This document shows, one piece after another, positions 25,496 through 34,794 of a DNA stretch of 64,000 bases; the stretch's first letter is position 1; each line of letters starts with the position of its first letter. Below the pieces are notes generated by a model. It was given only the letters and a program-made list of their open reading frames with translations. It did not search any database and was not told the DNA's origin. This stretch comes from JAJFKB01 sp965230515 (GTDB taxonomy: Bacteria > Pseudomonadota > Gammaproteobacteria > Pseudomonadales > IMCC2047), in NCBI GenBank assembly GCA_965230515.1, contig OZ246007.1, positions 2,294,001 through 2,358,000 on the forward strand, written 5' to 3'. The position numbers were made by a program, and so were the translations under genes.

Positions 25496-26833
25496 TTATA
25501 TCTCAGGCTCAAAATCCATGCCTTTGTCATCATCACGCCTGTTCTGACGGTTTTGTGCATTGGTGTTTTGAGCGCTTTTGGCTCGCGTATTGGTTTTCGA
25601 GTGATGAGCGTGTTTTGATTTTTCGTCATGTTTGGCAGCATGAGAAAGATCACGCACGAGTGCTTGGCGCTCTTTTTCTTGGGTGTCGCGCAGCAGTTGG
25701 ATTTGCGTTTGTAAGTTCTGGCGCTCGGTTAACTGCTTTTGAATCAGTTCTTCTTGCTGTTTACGATCACGCAAATGTGCCTGCCACGCTTCTTGCTCAT
25801 TGCGTTTTCGGGTTTTCCAATAGCGGCCATTGAGCTTGTCCCAAATGCCCTTAAAGCCTTTGCGGATTCTGGCAGATCGCTTCAGTTCTTCAGCCTGCCA
25901 ACGTTTTTGCTGGTATTCCTTAAGGCTGGCGCGTACCGAGCGGTGTTCATTGGTCAGCTTGGCCTTATCGGCCAGCAGAGGCTTGAGCTTTTCATTGTGT
26001 ACGCTGCGCAATTCTTCTTTGTAAGAATCAAACAGCTTTGAAAGCTGGCCTTGTATGCCGTTTTTCACTTCCTGCACTGATGGCAGTTCCTTGGCACTAC
26101 CAAGGCGCGCTTCTAGGGCTTTGTTTTTTTGCCCAAGCTGGCGCGTGAGTGAGTACACCTCGCCATATACATCTAGCGCCACAAAACCGCGTTTATCGCC
26201 TTTGGCTAAAAAGTAGCCTTTTTCGTGAAGCGCATGCTCAAAACTGGTTTTGGTGTCGGATATTGCCCAGCATTCCTGAAGTTCGTTTTTGATATCAGAA
26301 GCTTTACGGCCAACCCGCTGCGCTTGCTGCCATTCGGCGCGGGTGAAGTTTAGCGGGTTTTTCTTGGTTTTGTCTTTGAAGCCTTCAGGCATCTTCCAGC
26401 CATGTTCGAGATAGAGTGATTTTGAAATATCATTGAGCTTTAGTTTTGGGTGCGAGATATTGACCGCCTTCATCTCGTCCGTATTGATGCGGCTCCAAAC
26501 GCAGTGCGCATGGCGGCGGCCTTCCTTTTCATGGAAGACCACCACGCGAGGCTGGCCTTCCAGCCCCAGCTTTTGCTCCACGCGCTCCAGTGTTTTTTCA
26601 AAGGTCTCAATATCGACCTTTTCATCTTGAGGCGGGTTCAGGCTCAGGGAATACATGAATTGCTTACACTTGGTTCCCTTGGATAGCGCATAGGCTTCAT
26701 TCAATGCGCCAAGAACATCCTGTGCCATAAAGCCGCTCACCTCATGCACATTGACGTGCTCATTTTGCTCCCCGTTGAGCAGGTGAAGCGCCATTTGGCG
26801 ACCACCAGCGCGTTGATTACCCTTGAGGATCAT
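25496..26833 (-). CDS. Relaxase / mobilization nuclease (MobA/VirD2-like)
   Basis: 445 aa from ATG 26833, which has GGAGG at the correct spacing. The N-terminal 220 residues form the relaxase domain. MILKGNQRAGGRQMALHLL is motif I of the VirD2-like group and GRRHAHCVWSRIN near residue 105 carries the paired histidines that hold the metal. A catalytic tyrosine is not obvious in motif I, so either it lies elsewhere or the family uses a variant. Residues about 270-400 are a long charged coiled coil, and the tail is Lys/Asn/Gln-rich. It nicks oriT and pilots the strand. It overlaps mobC by 17 nt. No type IV secretion genes are visible, so transfer needs a helper. Confidence 0.88.
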   Translation of the reverse strand: MILKGNQRAGGRQMALHLLNGEQNEHVNVHEVSGFMAQDVLGALNEAYALSKGTKCKQFMYSLSLNPPQDEKVDIETFEKTLERVEQKLGLEGQPRVVVFHEKEGRRHAHCVWSRINTDEMKAVNISHPKLKLNDISKSLYLEHGWKMPEGFKDKTKKNPLNFTRAEWQQAQRVGRKASDIKNELQECWAISDTKTSFEHALHEKGYFLAKGDKRGFVALDVYGEVYSLTRQLGQKNKALEARLGSAKELPSVQEVKNGIQGQLSKLFDSYKEELRSVHNEKLKPLLADKAKLTNEHRSVRASLKEYQQKRWQAEELKRSARIRKGFKGIWDKLNGRYWKTRKRNEQEAWQAHLRDRKQQEELIQKQLTERQNLQTQIQLLRDTQEKERQALVRDLSHAAKHDEKSKHAHHSKTNTRAKSAQNTNAQNRQNRRDDDKGMDFEPEI

Positions 26834-27245
26834 CTTCATCCTCCTTTTCTGGCTCACTTTGAGGCTTGAGCCCTAATGCCTTAATCAGAGTGTCACGCAT
26901 CCACTGAATGGCCGTTACGGACTCATTGAGCGATTCCACAACGTCATGATTGACGGGGAGAGAGCCAGAATTAGCCGCCTTGGCCAGTTGATTGATATTG
27001 GCACTAATACGGGATTGGCCGAGCGCCCCAATGAGCTTGGCGATGGCCTTTTGATCAATATCAGCAGTTTCGCCACGGGTGCGCTTTTTGGGCATTTCGG
27101 GCATATCTTCTTTGAAGATCAGCCAGCGAATGTACGCCGCCAGTGGTCTGCCTGCCGCAGCCATCTCCAGCGCCTTGCGCTCTTCCTCGGTAAATCGCAT
27201 TGAAAATGGAGGGGGATATTTGGTTTTTGGCGTTTTATCGTCCAT
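26817..27245 (-). CDS. mobC: Mobilization accessory protein MobC-like
   Basis: 142 aa from ATG 27245. Early residues FSMRFTEEERKALEMAAAGR, then LAAYIRWLIF, form the ribbon-helix-helix-like DNA-binding segment of MobC-type proteins. The later ALGQSRISANINQLAKAA (about residues 75-92) is the family's conserved relaxosome signature. It is thought to open the oriT region for the relaxase. The gene begins one base after the stop of a small upstream ORF and its ribosome-binding site lies in a hairpin, suggesting coupling. Its 3' end overlaps the relaxase gene. Confidence 0.88.
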   Translation of the reverse strand: MDDKTPKTKYPPPFSMRFTEEERKALEMAAAGRPLAAYIRWLIFKEDMPEMPKKRTRGETADIDQKAIAKLIGALGQSRISANINQLAKAANSGSLPVNHDVVESLNESVTAIQWMRDTLIKALGLKPQSEPEKEDEDDPQG

Positions 27246-27246
27246 T

Positions 27247-27495
27247 TTAAGCCCCTCCACTTGTCAAAATGGGGCTTTCGCCGTTATACTCCGCGCTCTG
27301 TGAAGCGTGGGCTCCCTCTAAGCTAGATAGTAACGCGCTGATATGTGGTGGCTTAGAGGCAATATCAAGGGCATTTACCAGCAGCTTAGACAGCGTTGGT
27401 AACCAGCCCCCGCTACCAATAAAATCAAAGGCTTGCGTTTCGGCGTAAGCCTTTTTTATGGCCTCTACCCCATGAATGGAGGAATGGGCACTCAT
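27247..27495 (-). CDS. Possible small ORF leading into mobC
   Basis: 82 aa from ATG 27495. No clear ribosome-binding site and no family match. Arguments for: it ends TAA one base before the mobC ATG, and its translation would pass through the hairpin that hides the mobC ribosome-binding site. Arguments against: the same DNA contains long inverted repeats suited to an oriT, which would make the ORF accidental. Confidence 0.35.
   Translation of the reverse strand: MSAHSSIHGVEAIKKAYAETQAFDFIGSGGWLPTLSKLLVNALDIASKPPHISALLSSLEGAHASQSAEYNGESPILTSGGA
27249..27277 (-). promoter_or_regulatory. Hairpin over the mobC ribosome-binding site
   Basis: AAGCCCC at 27271-27277 pairs with GGGGCTT at 27249-27255 in minus-strand RNA. 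The right arm overlaps the GGAGGGG ribosome-binding site of mobC, so the hairpin could restrain mobC translation. Confidence 0.45.
27315..27359. other. Long inverted repeat upstream of mobC, candidate oriT
   Basis: CCTCTAAGC (27315-27323) and GCTTAGAGG (27351-27359) form a perfect 9-bp inverted repeat with a 27-bp spacer, just upstream of mobC and the relaxase gene. This is the usual place for an origin of transfer. No known nic sequence was recognised, so the assignment is positional. Confidence 0.4.
27428..27457 (+). terminator. Rho-independent terminator-like hairpin at the island end
   Basis: AAGGCTT (27428-27434) pairs with AAGCCTT (27447-27453) followed by a T-run on the plus strand. 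No plus-strand gene precedes it closely. It could insulate the che operon from island transcription. Confidence 0.5.
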
Positions 27496-27785
27496 CAAAC
27501 CGGTTCTTATACTGAGCCGTCGATTTAATACATCTCATTTGGGTTGTTTGAAGATTTTTTCTTAAATCCAATAGCAATCAATTAAATTCACGAATCTATT
27601 CCCTTGGCCGCACTGTTATGTGTTTTGTTGCCGATTAACCCGCCAATTCGGCATAAAATTACATTTTTGAGTAATTCTGCTTTGTAGAAATTTGATTTCC
27701 GATAATCCCGTACTAGTCTTTATCTATGCCAGATTAAATAAGTCCCCAAGGGCTTAAATGTTTGTAATAAATCAGAGACATAATA
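27496..27785. promoter_or_regulatory. AT-rich junction and promoter region before the chemotaxis operon
   Basis: About 290 bp without a gene, spanning the probable island/chromosome junction. Two sequences close to the sigma-28 (flagellar) -10 box GCCGATAA occur: GCCGATTA at 27630-27637 and TCCGATAA at 27698-27705. Neither has a clear TAAA box 15 bp upstream. No copy of the tRNA-end core was found here. Confidence 0.35.
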
Positions 27786-28148
27786 ATGCAGACCATTCTT
27801 ACAGTAGATGATTCGCCGTCAATGAGGTCCATGCTCTCTTTTGCATTAAAAAGAGCAGGCTACAACACCGTGGAAGCAGATAACGGTGTCACTGGCTTGG
27901 AGGCGGCAAAAAAACAGTCATTTGATCTTGTGATAACGGATGTCAACATGCCCGAGATGGATGGACTTTCGCTTGTTTCGGAATTAAGGCGCATAGAGGA
28001 ATACAAGTTTACACCAGTATTGGTGCTAACTACGGAATCGGGTGACGATAAAAAAGCACTGGGTAAGGCGGCGGGTGCGACCGGGTGGATAGTTAAACCT
28101 TTTGATCCAGATCAGCTTTTGAATGTCGTTTCTCGAGTGCTGGGTTAG
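27786..28148 (+). CDS. cheY: CheY-type response regulator
   Basis: 120 aa, a single receiver domain. Acidic pocket D8-D9, phosphorylated Asp52 in VITDVNMPEMDG, Thr in VLTTES and the conserved Lys in WIVKPF are all present. It has no output domain, so it acts by protein contact, as CheY does on the flagellar switch. It is the first gene of the cluster, 73 bp before cheA. A second single-domain regulator occurs near the end of the operon, so one may signal and the other act as a phosphate sink; which does which cannot be told. Confidence 0.93.
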   Translation: MQTILTVDDSPSMRSMLSFALKRAGYNTVEADNGVTGLEAAKKQSFDLVITDVNMPEMDGLSLVSELRRIEEYKFTPVLVLTTESGDDKKALGKAAGATGWIVKPFDPDQLLNVVSRVLG

Positions 28149-28221
28149 AGAGACTAAACAGAACAAGTTGTACTTGGACATTGTGTAGATAGTTAAAAAA
28201 CTACGAGAGCAGAATAGCATC

Positions 28222-30423
28222 ATGTTTGACGATGAAGGTATGGAGGAAATAAAGCAGATCTTCCTGGAAGAAAGCGGGGAAGGTCTGGATATCATGGAGA
28301 CAGGTTTGCTAAACCTTAATTTGGGTGAAGCTGACCTGGAAGTGGTAAATGATATATTTCGTGCTGCACACTCGATCAAGGGTGGTGGAGGTACTTTCGG
28401 TTTTATGGAGGTGTCCGAGTTTACGCATGGCGTTGAGACAATTCTGGATCAGATGCGCGATGGTAAACGCTCGGTTACTAATGATGCGGTTCAGTTATTA
28501 CTGGAGTCGGTCGATTGCTTAAGAGCGATGATGGATGCGATCAGGGATAGCGGCCCTTATGATGAGCCACGAATTAATGCTTTGAAAGAACGTATCGAAT
28601 TATTGTTATCCGCAGATGATGCGGGCGTTGATAGCCAACCTGCAGAAAACGTTGAAGAGCGTGTTGAAGAGGAATTACCGGTTAGCCAGAGGCATGTGTC
28701 TGAAGAGTCCGGCGAGTTGGTATGGGAGATTCTTTTTAAGCCCCATCTCGATATGTTGAAAAGTGGAAATGAGCCAGGCAGGATTTTTAAGGCGCTGAAG
28801 GAGCTTGGTGAACTGCAGGTTTCCTCTGACACTTCAAAAATACCGAGCATAGATCAGATTGATCCGGACTGCTGCTACATTGGTTGGACTTTGCAGCTGA
28901 CCACGCAGCAGCCAGAAAGCAAAATCAGAGAAATTTTTGAGTGGGTTGTGGATGAGTGCGAACTGAGCATCACTAGCCTGTCCGCTGATGAGGAGCTTGA
29001 ACCACAGGTTCCCAATGTTGTGCCAATCAATCAAACGGATAACGTTCCACAAGAAAAAGCAGAACAACCGGTGGCACAAGAGAAGGCAGCGGACAAAGTC
29101 AAACCAGCTGCGAAGAAAAAACCAGTTAAGCCCGAGCCGGAGGCCAATAAAAAAGCGGTGGGTAATAAAGAATCCAGTTCTATTCGGGTTGATATCGAGA
29201 AGATTGATAGTCTGTTAAATCTTGTTGGCGAGCTGGTGATTACGCAATCGATGCTGGTTCGTTACAGCAAAGACTGTGACGACAGTATCCTGGGGGATCT
29301 GCGCGATGGCCTTGAACAGTTGGAGCGTAATGCAAGAGAACTGCAGGAAAGTGCGATGCAGATTCGAATGCTGCCCATTAAAGTAACTTTTAGCCGCTTT
29401 CCCAGATTGGTCCGTGATCTGGGTATAAAAATGGAAAAGAAAATTGAACTCAAGATTAGTGGCGATCAGACAGAGCTGGATAAAACCGTGCTTGAGAAAA
29501 TTGGTGACCCGCTGGTCCACCTGGTTAGGAATTCACTCGATCACGGTATTGAAACAGTAGAAAAGCGGAAAGCGGCGGGTAAGCCGGAAACAGGAGTGTT
29601 ACACCTGAGTGCCTCTCATGAGGCGGGTAATATTGTCATTAAGGTCGAGGATGACGGTGCCGGACTAAATCGTGAGCGTATTTTGGAAAAAGCGATTGAG
29701 CGGGGGATAGTGAATGAGGATGAGCCGCTTACCAACGACGCCATTGATAATCTTATTTTCCAGCCAGGCTTCTCAACTGCCGAGCAGGTAAGTGATGTGT
29801 CGGGTCGAGGTGTGGGCATGGATGTGGTACGCAGAAACATACAGGATCTCGGTGGTCGTGTTGATGTTCATTCAACACCTGGTGTGGGCAGCGTATTTAC
29901 CATCCGATTGCCGCTTACATTGGCGATACTGGATGGGCAATTGGTGCGGGTAGGAGATGAAACCTACGTGATTCCACTGCTATCCATTGTGGAATCCGTT
30001 CTCATCAATCCGGAGCGTTTGAGCTATATAGCCAATGATTCGACGATATATCGGTTACGTGAAGAGTTTATTCCTGTACTGGACCTGAAAAAAACCTGGT
30101 GCCAGGAAATGGAAAATGTTGTTGACGCAGCAACTGAAGAAACTGAGGCGGTAGAAGTAACAAAAGAAGACAGTTTGGCGAATAAGCTGCTGGTGGTTGT
30201 TGAAGCAGATCGTAAGCGATATGGATTGGTGGTTGATGAGCTTTGTGATCAACAGCAGGTGGTGATTAAAGCGTTGGAGACCAATTACAAGAATGTTAAT
30301 GGTTTATCAGGCTCAACTATCCTGGGAGACGGTGCGGTTGCATTGATTCTGGATATTCCAAGTCTGATGCGCCTTTACTTTCAAAATGAAGCAATTGATC
30401 GTATGGCGACAATTGCGTCCTAG
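28222..30423 (+). CDS. cheA: Chemotaxis histidine kinase CheA
   Basis: 733 aa. The HPt (P1) domain carries His50 in RAAHSIKGGGGTFG. A linker of about 200 residues, rich in Glu, Lys and Pro, replaces or hides P2. The P3 dimerisation helices lie near residue 330 (IDSLLNLVGELVITQSML). The P4 ATPase shows HLVRNSLDHGIE (N box), DDGAGL (G1), SDVSGRGVGMDVV (G2) and LPLTLAILDG at its end. The P5/CheW-like domain extends from about 590. It autophosphorylates in trans and passes phosphate to CheY and CheB under control of the receptor. Confidence 0.96.
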   Translation: MFDDEGMEEIKQIFLEESGEGLDIMETGLLNLNLGEADLEVVNDIFRAAHSIKGGGGTFGFMEVSEFTHGVETILDQMRDGKRSVTNDAVQLLLESVDCLRAMMDAIRDSGPYDEPRINALKERIELLLSADDAGVDSQPAENVEERVEEELPVSQRHVSEESGELVWEILFKPHLDMLKSGNEPGRIFKALKELGELQVSSDTSKIPSIDQIDPDCCYIGWTLQLTTQQPESKIREIFEWVVDECELSITSLSADEELEPQVPNVVPINQTDNVPQEKAEQPVAQEKAADKVKPAAKKKPVKPEPEANKKAVGNKESSSIRVDIEKIDSLLNLVGELVITQSMLVRYSKDCDDSILGDLRDGLEQLERNARELQESAMQIRMLPIKVTFSRFPRLVRDLGIKMEKKIELKISGDQTELDKTVLEKIGDPLVHLVRNSLDHGIETVEKRKAAGKPETGVLHLSASHEAGNIVIKVEDDGAGLNRERILEKAIERGIVNEDEPLTNDAIDNLIFQPGFSTAEQVSDVSGRGVGMDVVRRNIQDLGGRVDVHSTPGVGSVFTIRLPLTLAILDGQLVRVGDETYVIPLLSIVESVLINPERLSYIANDSTIYRLREEFIPVLDLKKTWCQEMENVVDAATEETEAVEVTKEDSLANKLLVVVEADRKRYGLVVDELCDQQQVVIKALETNYKNVNGLSGSTILGDGAVALILDIPSLMRLYFQNEAIDRMATIAS

Positions 30424-30450
30424 AGATGATATGAGAGATCGGAGAGCGAA

Positions 30451-30969
30451 ATGACGGTGGTTCAAACAGAAAATCTGAGTGCAGAGATCAATCAAGGTGC
30501 TGACAGCGAGCAGTATCTGACTTTCTTGCTCAACGAAGAGGAGTATGGTGTTGAGATTCTCAAGGTGCAGGGTATTCAGGGTTGGACTAAAGTAACTCCG
30601 ATACCGAATACACCAAACTTTGTACTGGGTGTCATCAATCTGCGGGGTGCTGTAATGCCGATTATTGATTTGCGCAAAAGGTTTGGTTTGAGCGATGTTT
30701 CTTATGGTCCAACAACAGTCATCATTGTTGTCAAAGTGGTTGAGCATGATAAGGAGCGAGCGGTAGGCCTGGTTGTTGATGCGGTTTCTGAGGTCTACAA
30801 CGTGGATTATCATGAGTTGAAACCAGCGCCTAATTTTGGCGGTACCATTAGTACCGACTATATTAAGGGTCTGGTAACAGTTCAGGACAAAATGTTAATC
30901 CTTCTGGAAGTAGATAGTTTGGTTAACGAAGGGGTGCTAGGGTTGGTTCCCGATCAACTGATTCAGTAA
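30451..30969 (+). CDS. cheW: Chemotaxis coupling protein CheW
   Basis: 172 aa, a single CheW domain (about residues 20-160) with the usual signatures YGVEILKVQGI, PNFVLGVINLRG and PIIDLRKRFGL. It bridges the receptor and CheA P5 in the signalling array. A GGAGAG ribosome-binding site lies just before ATG 30451, 27 bp after cheA. Length and motifs are ordinary. Confidence 0.95.
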   Translation: MTVVQTENLSAEINQGADSEQYLTFLLNEEEYGVEILKVQGIQGWTKVTPIPNTPNFVLGVINLRGAVMPIIDLRKRFGLSDVSYGPTTVIIVVKVVEHDKERAVGLVVDAVSEVYNVDYHELKPAPNFGGTISTDYIKGLVTVQDKMLILLEVDSLVNEGVLGLVPDQLIQ

Positions 30970-31030
30970 TGAAATGTATGAGTATTGAGAACATGCTTAA
31001 TAGCTGTGCAAGAGCAATAGGGGAGAAGAG

Positions 31031-33784
31031 ATGAAATTCTTACAAAACCTGAAATTAACCTATAAGTTTCTGTTGATACTGGGATTGATATCAATCCCGA
31101 TTGCGGTACTTGGGACGTTATTTCTAGGCGCAAAAAGTGAAGGTATTAACTTCGCGCAAAAAGAGATATCGGGAACTGAGTACTTGGTGCCTTTAGAAAG
31201 TTTCCTCGCAAACGTGGCTGCACACAACACGCTGGCATCCGGTTCAAACAGCGACCCTATGTTCTGGAACAATATTGCTCCGAAACAGAACGAAGTCAAA
31301 CAGGATATCGCAGCAGTTAATGCGATGGATGAGTTGTACGGTGAAGTGTTGGGTACGAGTAAGCTATGGGCTGAAATTAAGACGGAGTGGAATGCGGTAA
31401 AAAACAGTCACGTTGATCAGGGTCCCGAGGAGAGCTTTTATGGGCACCAGGATGTAATCTACCTGATTCGTGATTTGATTACGAAAATCGGTGACAGTTC
31501 CAATATGGTAATGGATCCTGACCTGGACAGCTATTACCTTATGGATGCCATCGTTCTCAAAATGCCTTCATTCATCGATGATGTTGAAAATCTGCGTGCG
31601 CAATTGGTGGGGGTGTCGACTTATCGTCAACTGACTGTTGATCAAAAGCTGGATTACAAGATTTTGCTGGATCGTATCGAAGGCAAACTGACCGAGACCA
31701 AGCGTGTTTTTGATGTGGCCGGATCCTATAACGCAGCGATCAAAAAACAGATTGGGTCAGATGTCAGTGATTTTGTCTCTGCGGGTGATGCTTTTGTCGC
31801 ATTAGTACGTTCTGATGTGCTGGGCGAAAATCGCGGGGCGACTACTCCTGTGGATGTCTATAACCGCAGTAATGAACTGATCAGTGCATGGCGGATGTTG
31901 CTAAAGAAGACACCACCATTGGCAGTTTCTCTGTTAGAGGAGCGTATTGGCAATTTATCAGGAACGCTTTATGCCAATCTGGGTATTGTTCTGGTTTGCC
32001 TGTTGCTTGCGCTGGGGACTGCATTTTTCATTATTCGGTCAATTACCAACCCGCTTGCTAAAGCGATTGGTATCTTCGGTAGTATTGAGAAAGGTGACTA
32101 CCATACAGAAATCAGTGTTTTGTCCAATGATGAAATGGGTCAACTGTTGAGTGCGCTAAAGGTGATGCAGCAAACCTTGCGGCGCCAGCAGGAAGAGAGC
32201 GATTTATACGAAGAAAATACTCGTATTCGCCAAGGGTTGGATAATGTTGATGCTTCGGTCATGATCTCCAATACCGAGCATGAGGTGGTCTACATCAATG
32301 AGGCGGCGGAAGAACTGTTCCGGAATGCCGAAGCAGATATCAGGCAGGATATACAGTCGTTTAATGCGGCAGGGCTGCTGGGTACGCATATTGGTGATAT
32401 TCACAGTGATCCCGAGCGTAAAAAGAAACTGATTGATGAATTAACTGGTTCTCATACAGAAACCGTCGAGTTGGGGCCGCGAACCTTTAAAGTGACAATG
32501 AATCCGGTCAGTGATGAGGAAGGCAACCGGTTGGGGTCTGTTGTGGAATGGATGGATTTGACCCAGGAACTGCAAATTGAAGATGAAGTGCAGACAATTG
32601 TTGAGAAATCACTTTCTGGAGACATCAGTGAGCGTATACACCTGGAAGGCAAAGAGGGATTCTATCTGCGCTTGAGCCAAGGCGTTAATCGAATGCTGGA
32701 GATCATAGAAGGGGTGGTCAATGATGTTGGTGAAGTGCTGGCCGCTACCGCTGCTGGGGATTTAAATAAGGAGATTAGTTCGGAGTACAGCGGACAGTTT
32801 GATCTTCTAAAACAGCATACAAATGAGGTGGTTGTTCGCTTACGTGATGTGGTTGGCAGTATAAAACAAAGCGCCGTGACGGTGAAAAGCGCTTCAGATG
32901 AGATATCCCAGGGTAATTTGAATCTGAGTCAGCGTACCGAAGAGCAGGCAGCCGGATTGCAGCAAACAGCCTCAAGTATGGAACAGATGACCAGCACCAT
33001 TATTCAAAACACCGAAAATGCAAGGCAAGCGAATGACCTTTCCAGTAGCGCAAGTGATATTGCTGAAACCGGTGGTCAAGTGCTGAGTAGTGCGATTACC
33101 GCGATGGGTGATATTAATGATGCCAGCAAGAAAATTTCTGACATTATCGGTGTGATCGATGAGATAGCGTTCCAGACTAACCTGTTAGCGTTGAATGCGT
33201 CGGTGGAAGCGGCTAGGGCCGGAGAACAGGGTCGAGGGTTTGCTGTTGTGGCCGGTGAAGTTAGAAATCTTGCCGGTCGTAGTGCTACGGCTGCCAAGGA
33301 GATCAAGGAGCTAATTGAGGATAGCGTGCAAAAGATCGATGAAGGATCACGTCTGGTGAATAAATCAGGTGAAACGCTGGATGAAATTGTCGATTCAGTG
33401 AAAAAAGTATCGGATATTGTCTCAGAAATTACGGCAGCGAGTGTTGAGCAGTCAGCAGGTGTTGAAGAGGTCAATAAAGCAGTGACACAGTTGGATGAGA
33501 TGACCCAGCAGAATGCGGCGCTAGTGGAAGAGGTTGCTGCGGCAAGTGAAACTATGGGTGAACAGGCATCAGAGCTGGATCGGCGTGTAGGTTTTTTTAC
33601 GATGAACCATGATGTGGGTGAGTCGATTGAGATGGCACACAGCGGCGCTGTTGAAGAGGAGCGTCGTAGTGGTGACCGTCCCTGGTCTGATCCTGGAATG
33701 GTGAAAAGCACTCCCGCCGTGGTTCAGAAAGCCGTTAATGCCCCTGATATGGTGGGGAATGATGACGACTGGGAAGAGTTTTAA
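31031..33784 (+). CDS. Methyl-accepting chemotaxis receptor with PAS domain and CheR/B tether
   Basis: 917 aa. First membrane helix about residues 14-34, a periplasmic helical sensor to about 315, second helix about 315-337, and HAMP about 338-390. A PAS domain follows at about 400-520 (DNVDASVMISNTEHEVVYIN), then a second HAMP-like linker around 560-610. The signalling hairpin contains the conserved tip EIAFQTNLLALNASVEAARA. The last five residues, DWEEF, fit the xWxxF pentapeptide that docks CheR and CheB. It sits in the operon with its own signalling partners, so it is probably the dedicated receptor. The ligand is unknown; the PAS domain suggests redox or small-molecule input. Confidence 0.95.
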   Translation: MKFLQNLKLTYKFLLILGLISIPIAVLGTLFLGAKSEGINFAQKEISGTEYLVPLESFLANVAAHNTLASGSNSDPMFWNNIAPKQNEVKQDIAAVNAMDELYGEVLGTSKLWAEIKTEWNAVKNSHVDQGPEESFYGHQDVIYLIRDLITKIGDSSNMVMDPDLDSYYLMDAIVLKMPSFIDDVENLRAQLVGVSTYRQLTVDQKLDYKILLDRIEGKLTETKRVFDVAGSYNAAIKKQIGSDVSDFVSAGDAFVALVRSDVLGENRGATTPVDVYNRSNELISAWRMLLKKTPPLAVSLLEERIGNLSGTLYANLGIVLVCLLLALGTAFFIIRSITNPLAKAIGIFGSIEKGDYHTEISVLSNDEMGQLLSALKVMQQTLRRQQEESDLYEENTRIRQGLDNVDASVMISNTEHEVVYINEAAEELFRNAEADIRQDIQSFNAAGLLGTHIGDIHSDPERKKKLIDELTGSHTETVELGPRTFKVTMNPVSDEEGNRLGSVVEWMDLTQELQIEDEVQTIVEKSLSGDISERIHLEGKEGFYLRLSQGVNRMLEIIEGVVNDVGEVLAATAAGDLNKEISSEYSGQFDLLKQHTNEVVVRLRDVVGSIKQSAVTVKSASDEISQGNLNLSQRTEEQAAGLQQTASSMEQMTSTIIQNTENARQANDLSSSASDIAETGGQVLSSAITAMGDINDASKKISDIIGVIDEIAFQTNLLALNASVEAARAGEQGRGFAVVAGEVRNLAGRSATAAKEIKELIEDSVQKIDEGSRLVNKSGETLDEIVDSVKKVSDIVSEITAASVEQSAGVEEVNKAVTQLDEMTQQNAALVEEVAAASETMGEQASELDRRVGFFTMNHDVGESIEMAHSGAVEEERRSGDRPWSDPGMVKSTPAVVQKAVNAPDMVGNDDDWEEF

Positions 33785-33874
33785 CGTCCAATAGTATTTA
33801 GTGATCTGCATATGAGAGCGTCTCGTGATGCGAGTACCTGTGTACAATAAAACTGTTAGAACAGGAGTAAAGGT

Positions 33875-34261
33875 GTGGCCAATTCTGCGGTCAAAAACAA
33901 GGCAAAGTTAGAGCACAAATGCCATATCAGAATAAGAAATAAATCTGCAGCATTGCGGCTGGAGTCGCCGTTGAGCATAGCCTCCGTTTGCCAGCTTAAA
34001 AAGGAGCTTTCTCAAAAGCTGTTAAGCAAAGACGTTGAGACACTCAAAATTGATGGCGCAGACATTAGCTCTGCCGATACAGCCTCATTGCAACTGATTT
34101 GTAGTCTGGTAAGTTGGGCAAAGTCCATGAACATTAATTGCTGTTGGTCATCGGTTTCCGGGGCATTGTTAGAAACTGCGACCATGCTGGATTTGTCTGA
34201 TGCAATACAACTTGATCAGGTTGAAGCTGTTGCTGTGACAGCGACCTGTTCGAATAGGTAG
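33875..34261 (+). CDS. STAS-domain protein in the chemotaxis operon
   Basis: 128 aa from GTG 33875 with an AGGAG site. The middle (VETLKIDGADISSADTASLQ) is the STAS loop where a Ser/Thr is phosphorylated in SpoIIAA-like proteins. The C-terminal helices complete a single STAS fold. STAS proteins occur in some receptor-linked che clusters, where they may pass or modulate signals. No anti-sigma partner is adjacent. The role is inferred from context only. Confidence 0.8.
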   Translation: MANSAVKNKAKLEHKCHIRIRNKSAALRLESPLSIASVCQLKKELSQKLLSKDVETLKIDGADISSADTASLQLICSLVSWAKSMNINCCWSSVSGALLETATMLDLSDAIQLDQVEAVAVTATCSNR

Positions 34262-34282
34262 AATTTATTTGAGTAATTATCA

Positions 34283-34792
34283 ATGAGCTCAAGAGAAACC
34301 ATTAAAGCTGAACCGTTAACTGATCTGAATTCATCGTCGAATGAACTGGAACAGCTATTGCGCTTGTTTGCAGCCCAGATACAGGTTTCTTTAAAGGATG
34401 CCGAGTCACCCTACAATGAATTAGCAGAGCTATTTGCGACGCTTACTCAATTACCAGTGCAATGCACTGTAAGAGAGGATGACCATCAAGCCAGAGAGAA
34501 TATAGAGCAGCTGCATGCCAAAGCTATTGTTGCCTTTCAGTTCTATGACAGAATGTGTCAGAGGCTAAAGGCGGTTAGTGAGGGATTGTCGGATTTGGCT
34601 TTTTATGTGGAGGGGGGGGCTGAAAACCGGATTTCTTCGCAAAAGCTTATAAAAGATCACGGTTCATTATATTCAAAGCAACAGATTGAGGAGTTACAAA
34701 GCGCAATGCAAGGGCAGGCCGGGGGGGAAAATAAAGATAACAAAAGGCTGCAAGAGGATGCTCTGTCGCAGCCGGATATAGAGCTGTTCTAG
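34283..34792 (+). CDS. Helical protein of unknown function between STAS and cheR
   Basis: 169 aa, helical and soluble. The central segment (AIVAFQFYDRMCQRLKAVSE) resembles a long amphipathic helix as found in CheZ-like four-helix proteins, but the CheZ catalytic Gln/Asp pair cannot be assigned. The protein ends in DIELF; CheD encoded two genes later ends in AIELF. This may be a shared docking tail. It starts 22 bp after the STAS gene and ends 2 bp before cheR, so it is an integral operon member. Confidence 0.75.
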   Translation: MSSRETIKAEPLTDLNSSSNELEQLLRLFAAQIQVSLKDAESPYNELAELFATLTQLPVQCTVREDDHQARENIEQLHAKAIVAFQFYDRMCQRLKAVSEGLSDLAFYVEGGAENRISSQKLIKDHGSLYSKQQIEELQSAMQGQAGGENKDNKRLQEDALSQPDIELF

Positions 34793-34794
34793 AG

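Noticed and set aside
27496..27785. Right-hand att repeat of the island
   Set aside because: I looked for the tRNA-end core and the 9-bp arm repeats near the island/chromosome junction and found neither.
33076..33711. 211-aa minus-strand ORF inside the receptor gene
   Set aside because: Antisense shadow of the MCP signalling domain, Ser/Thr-rich with no family signal.
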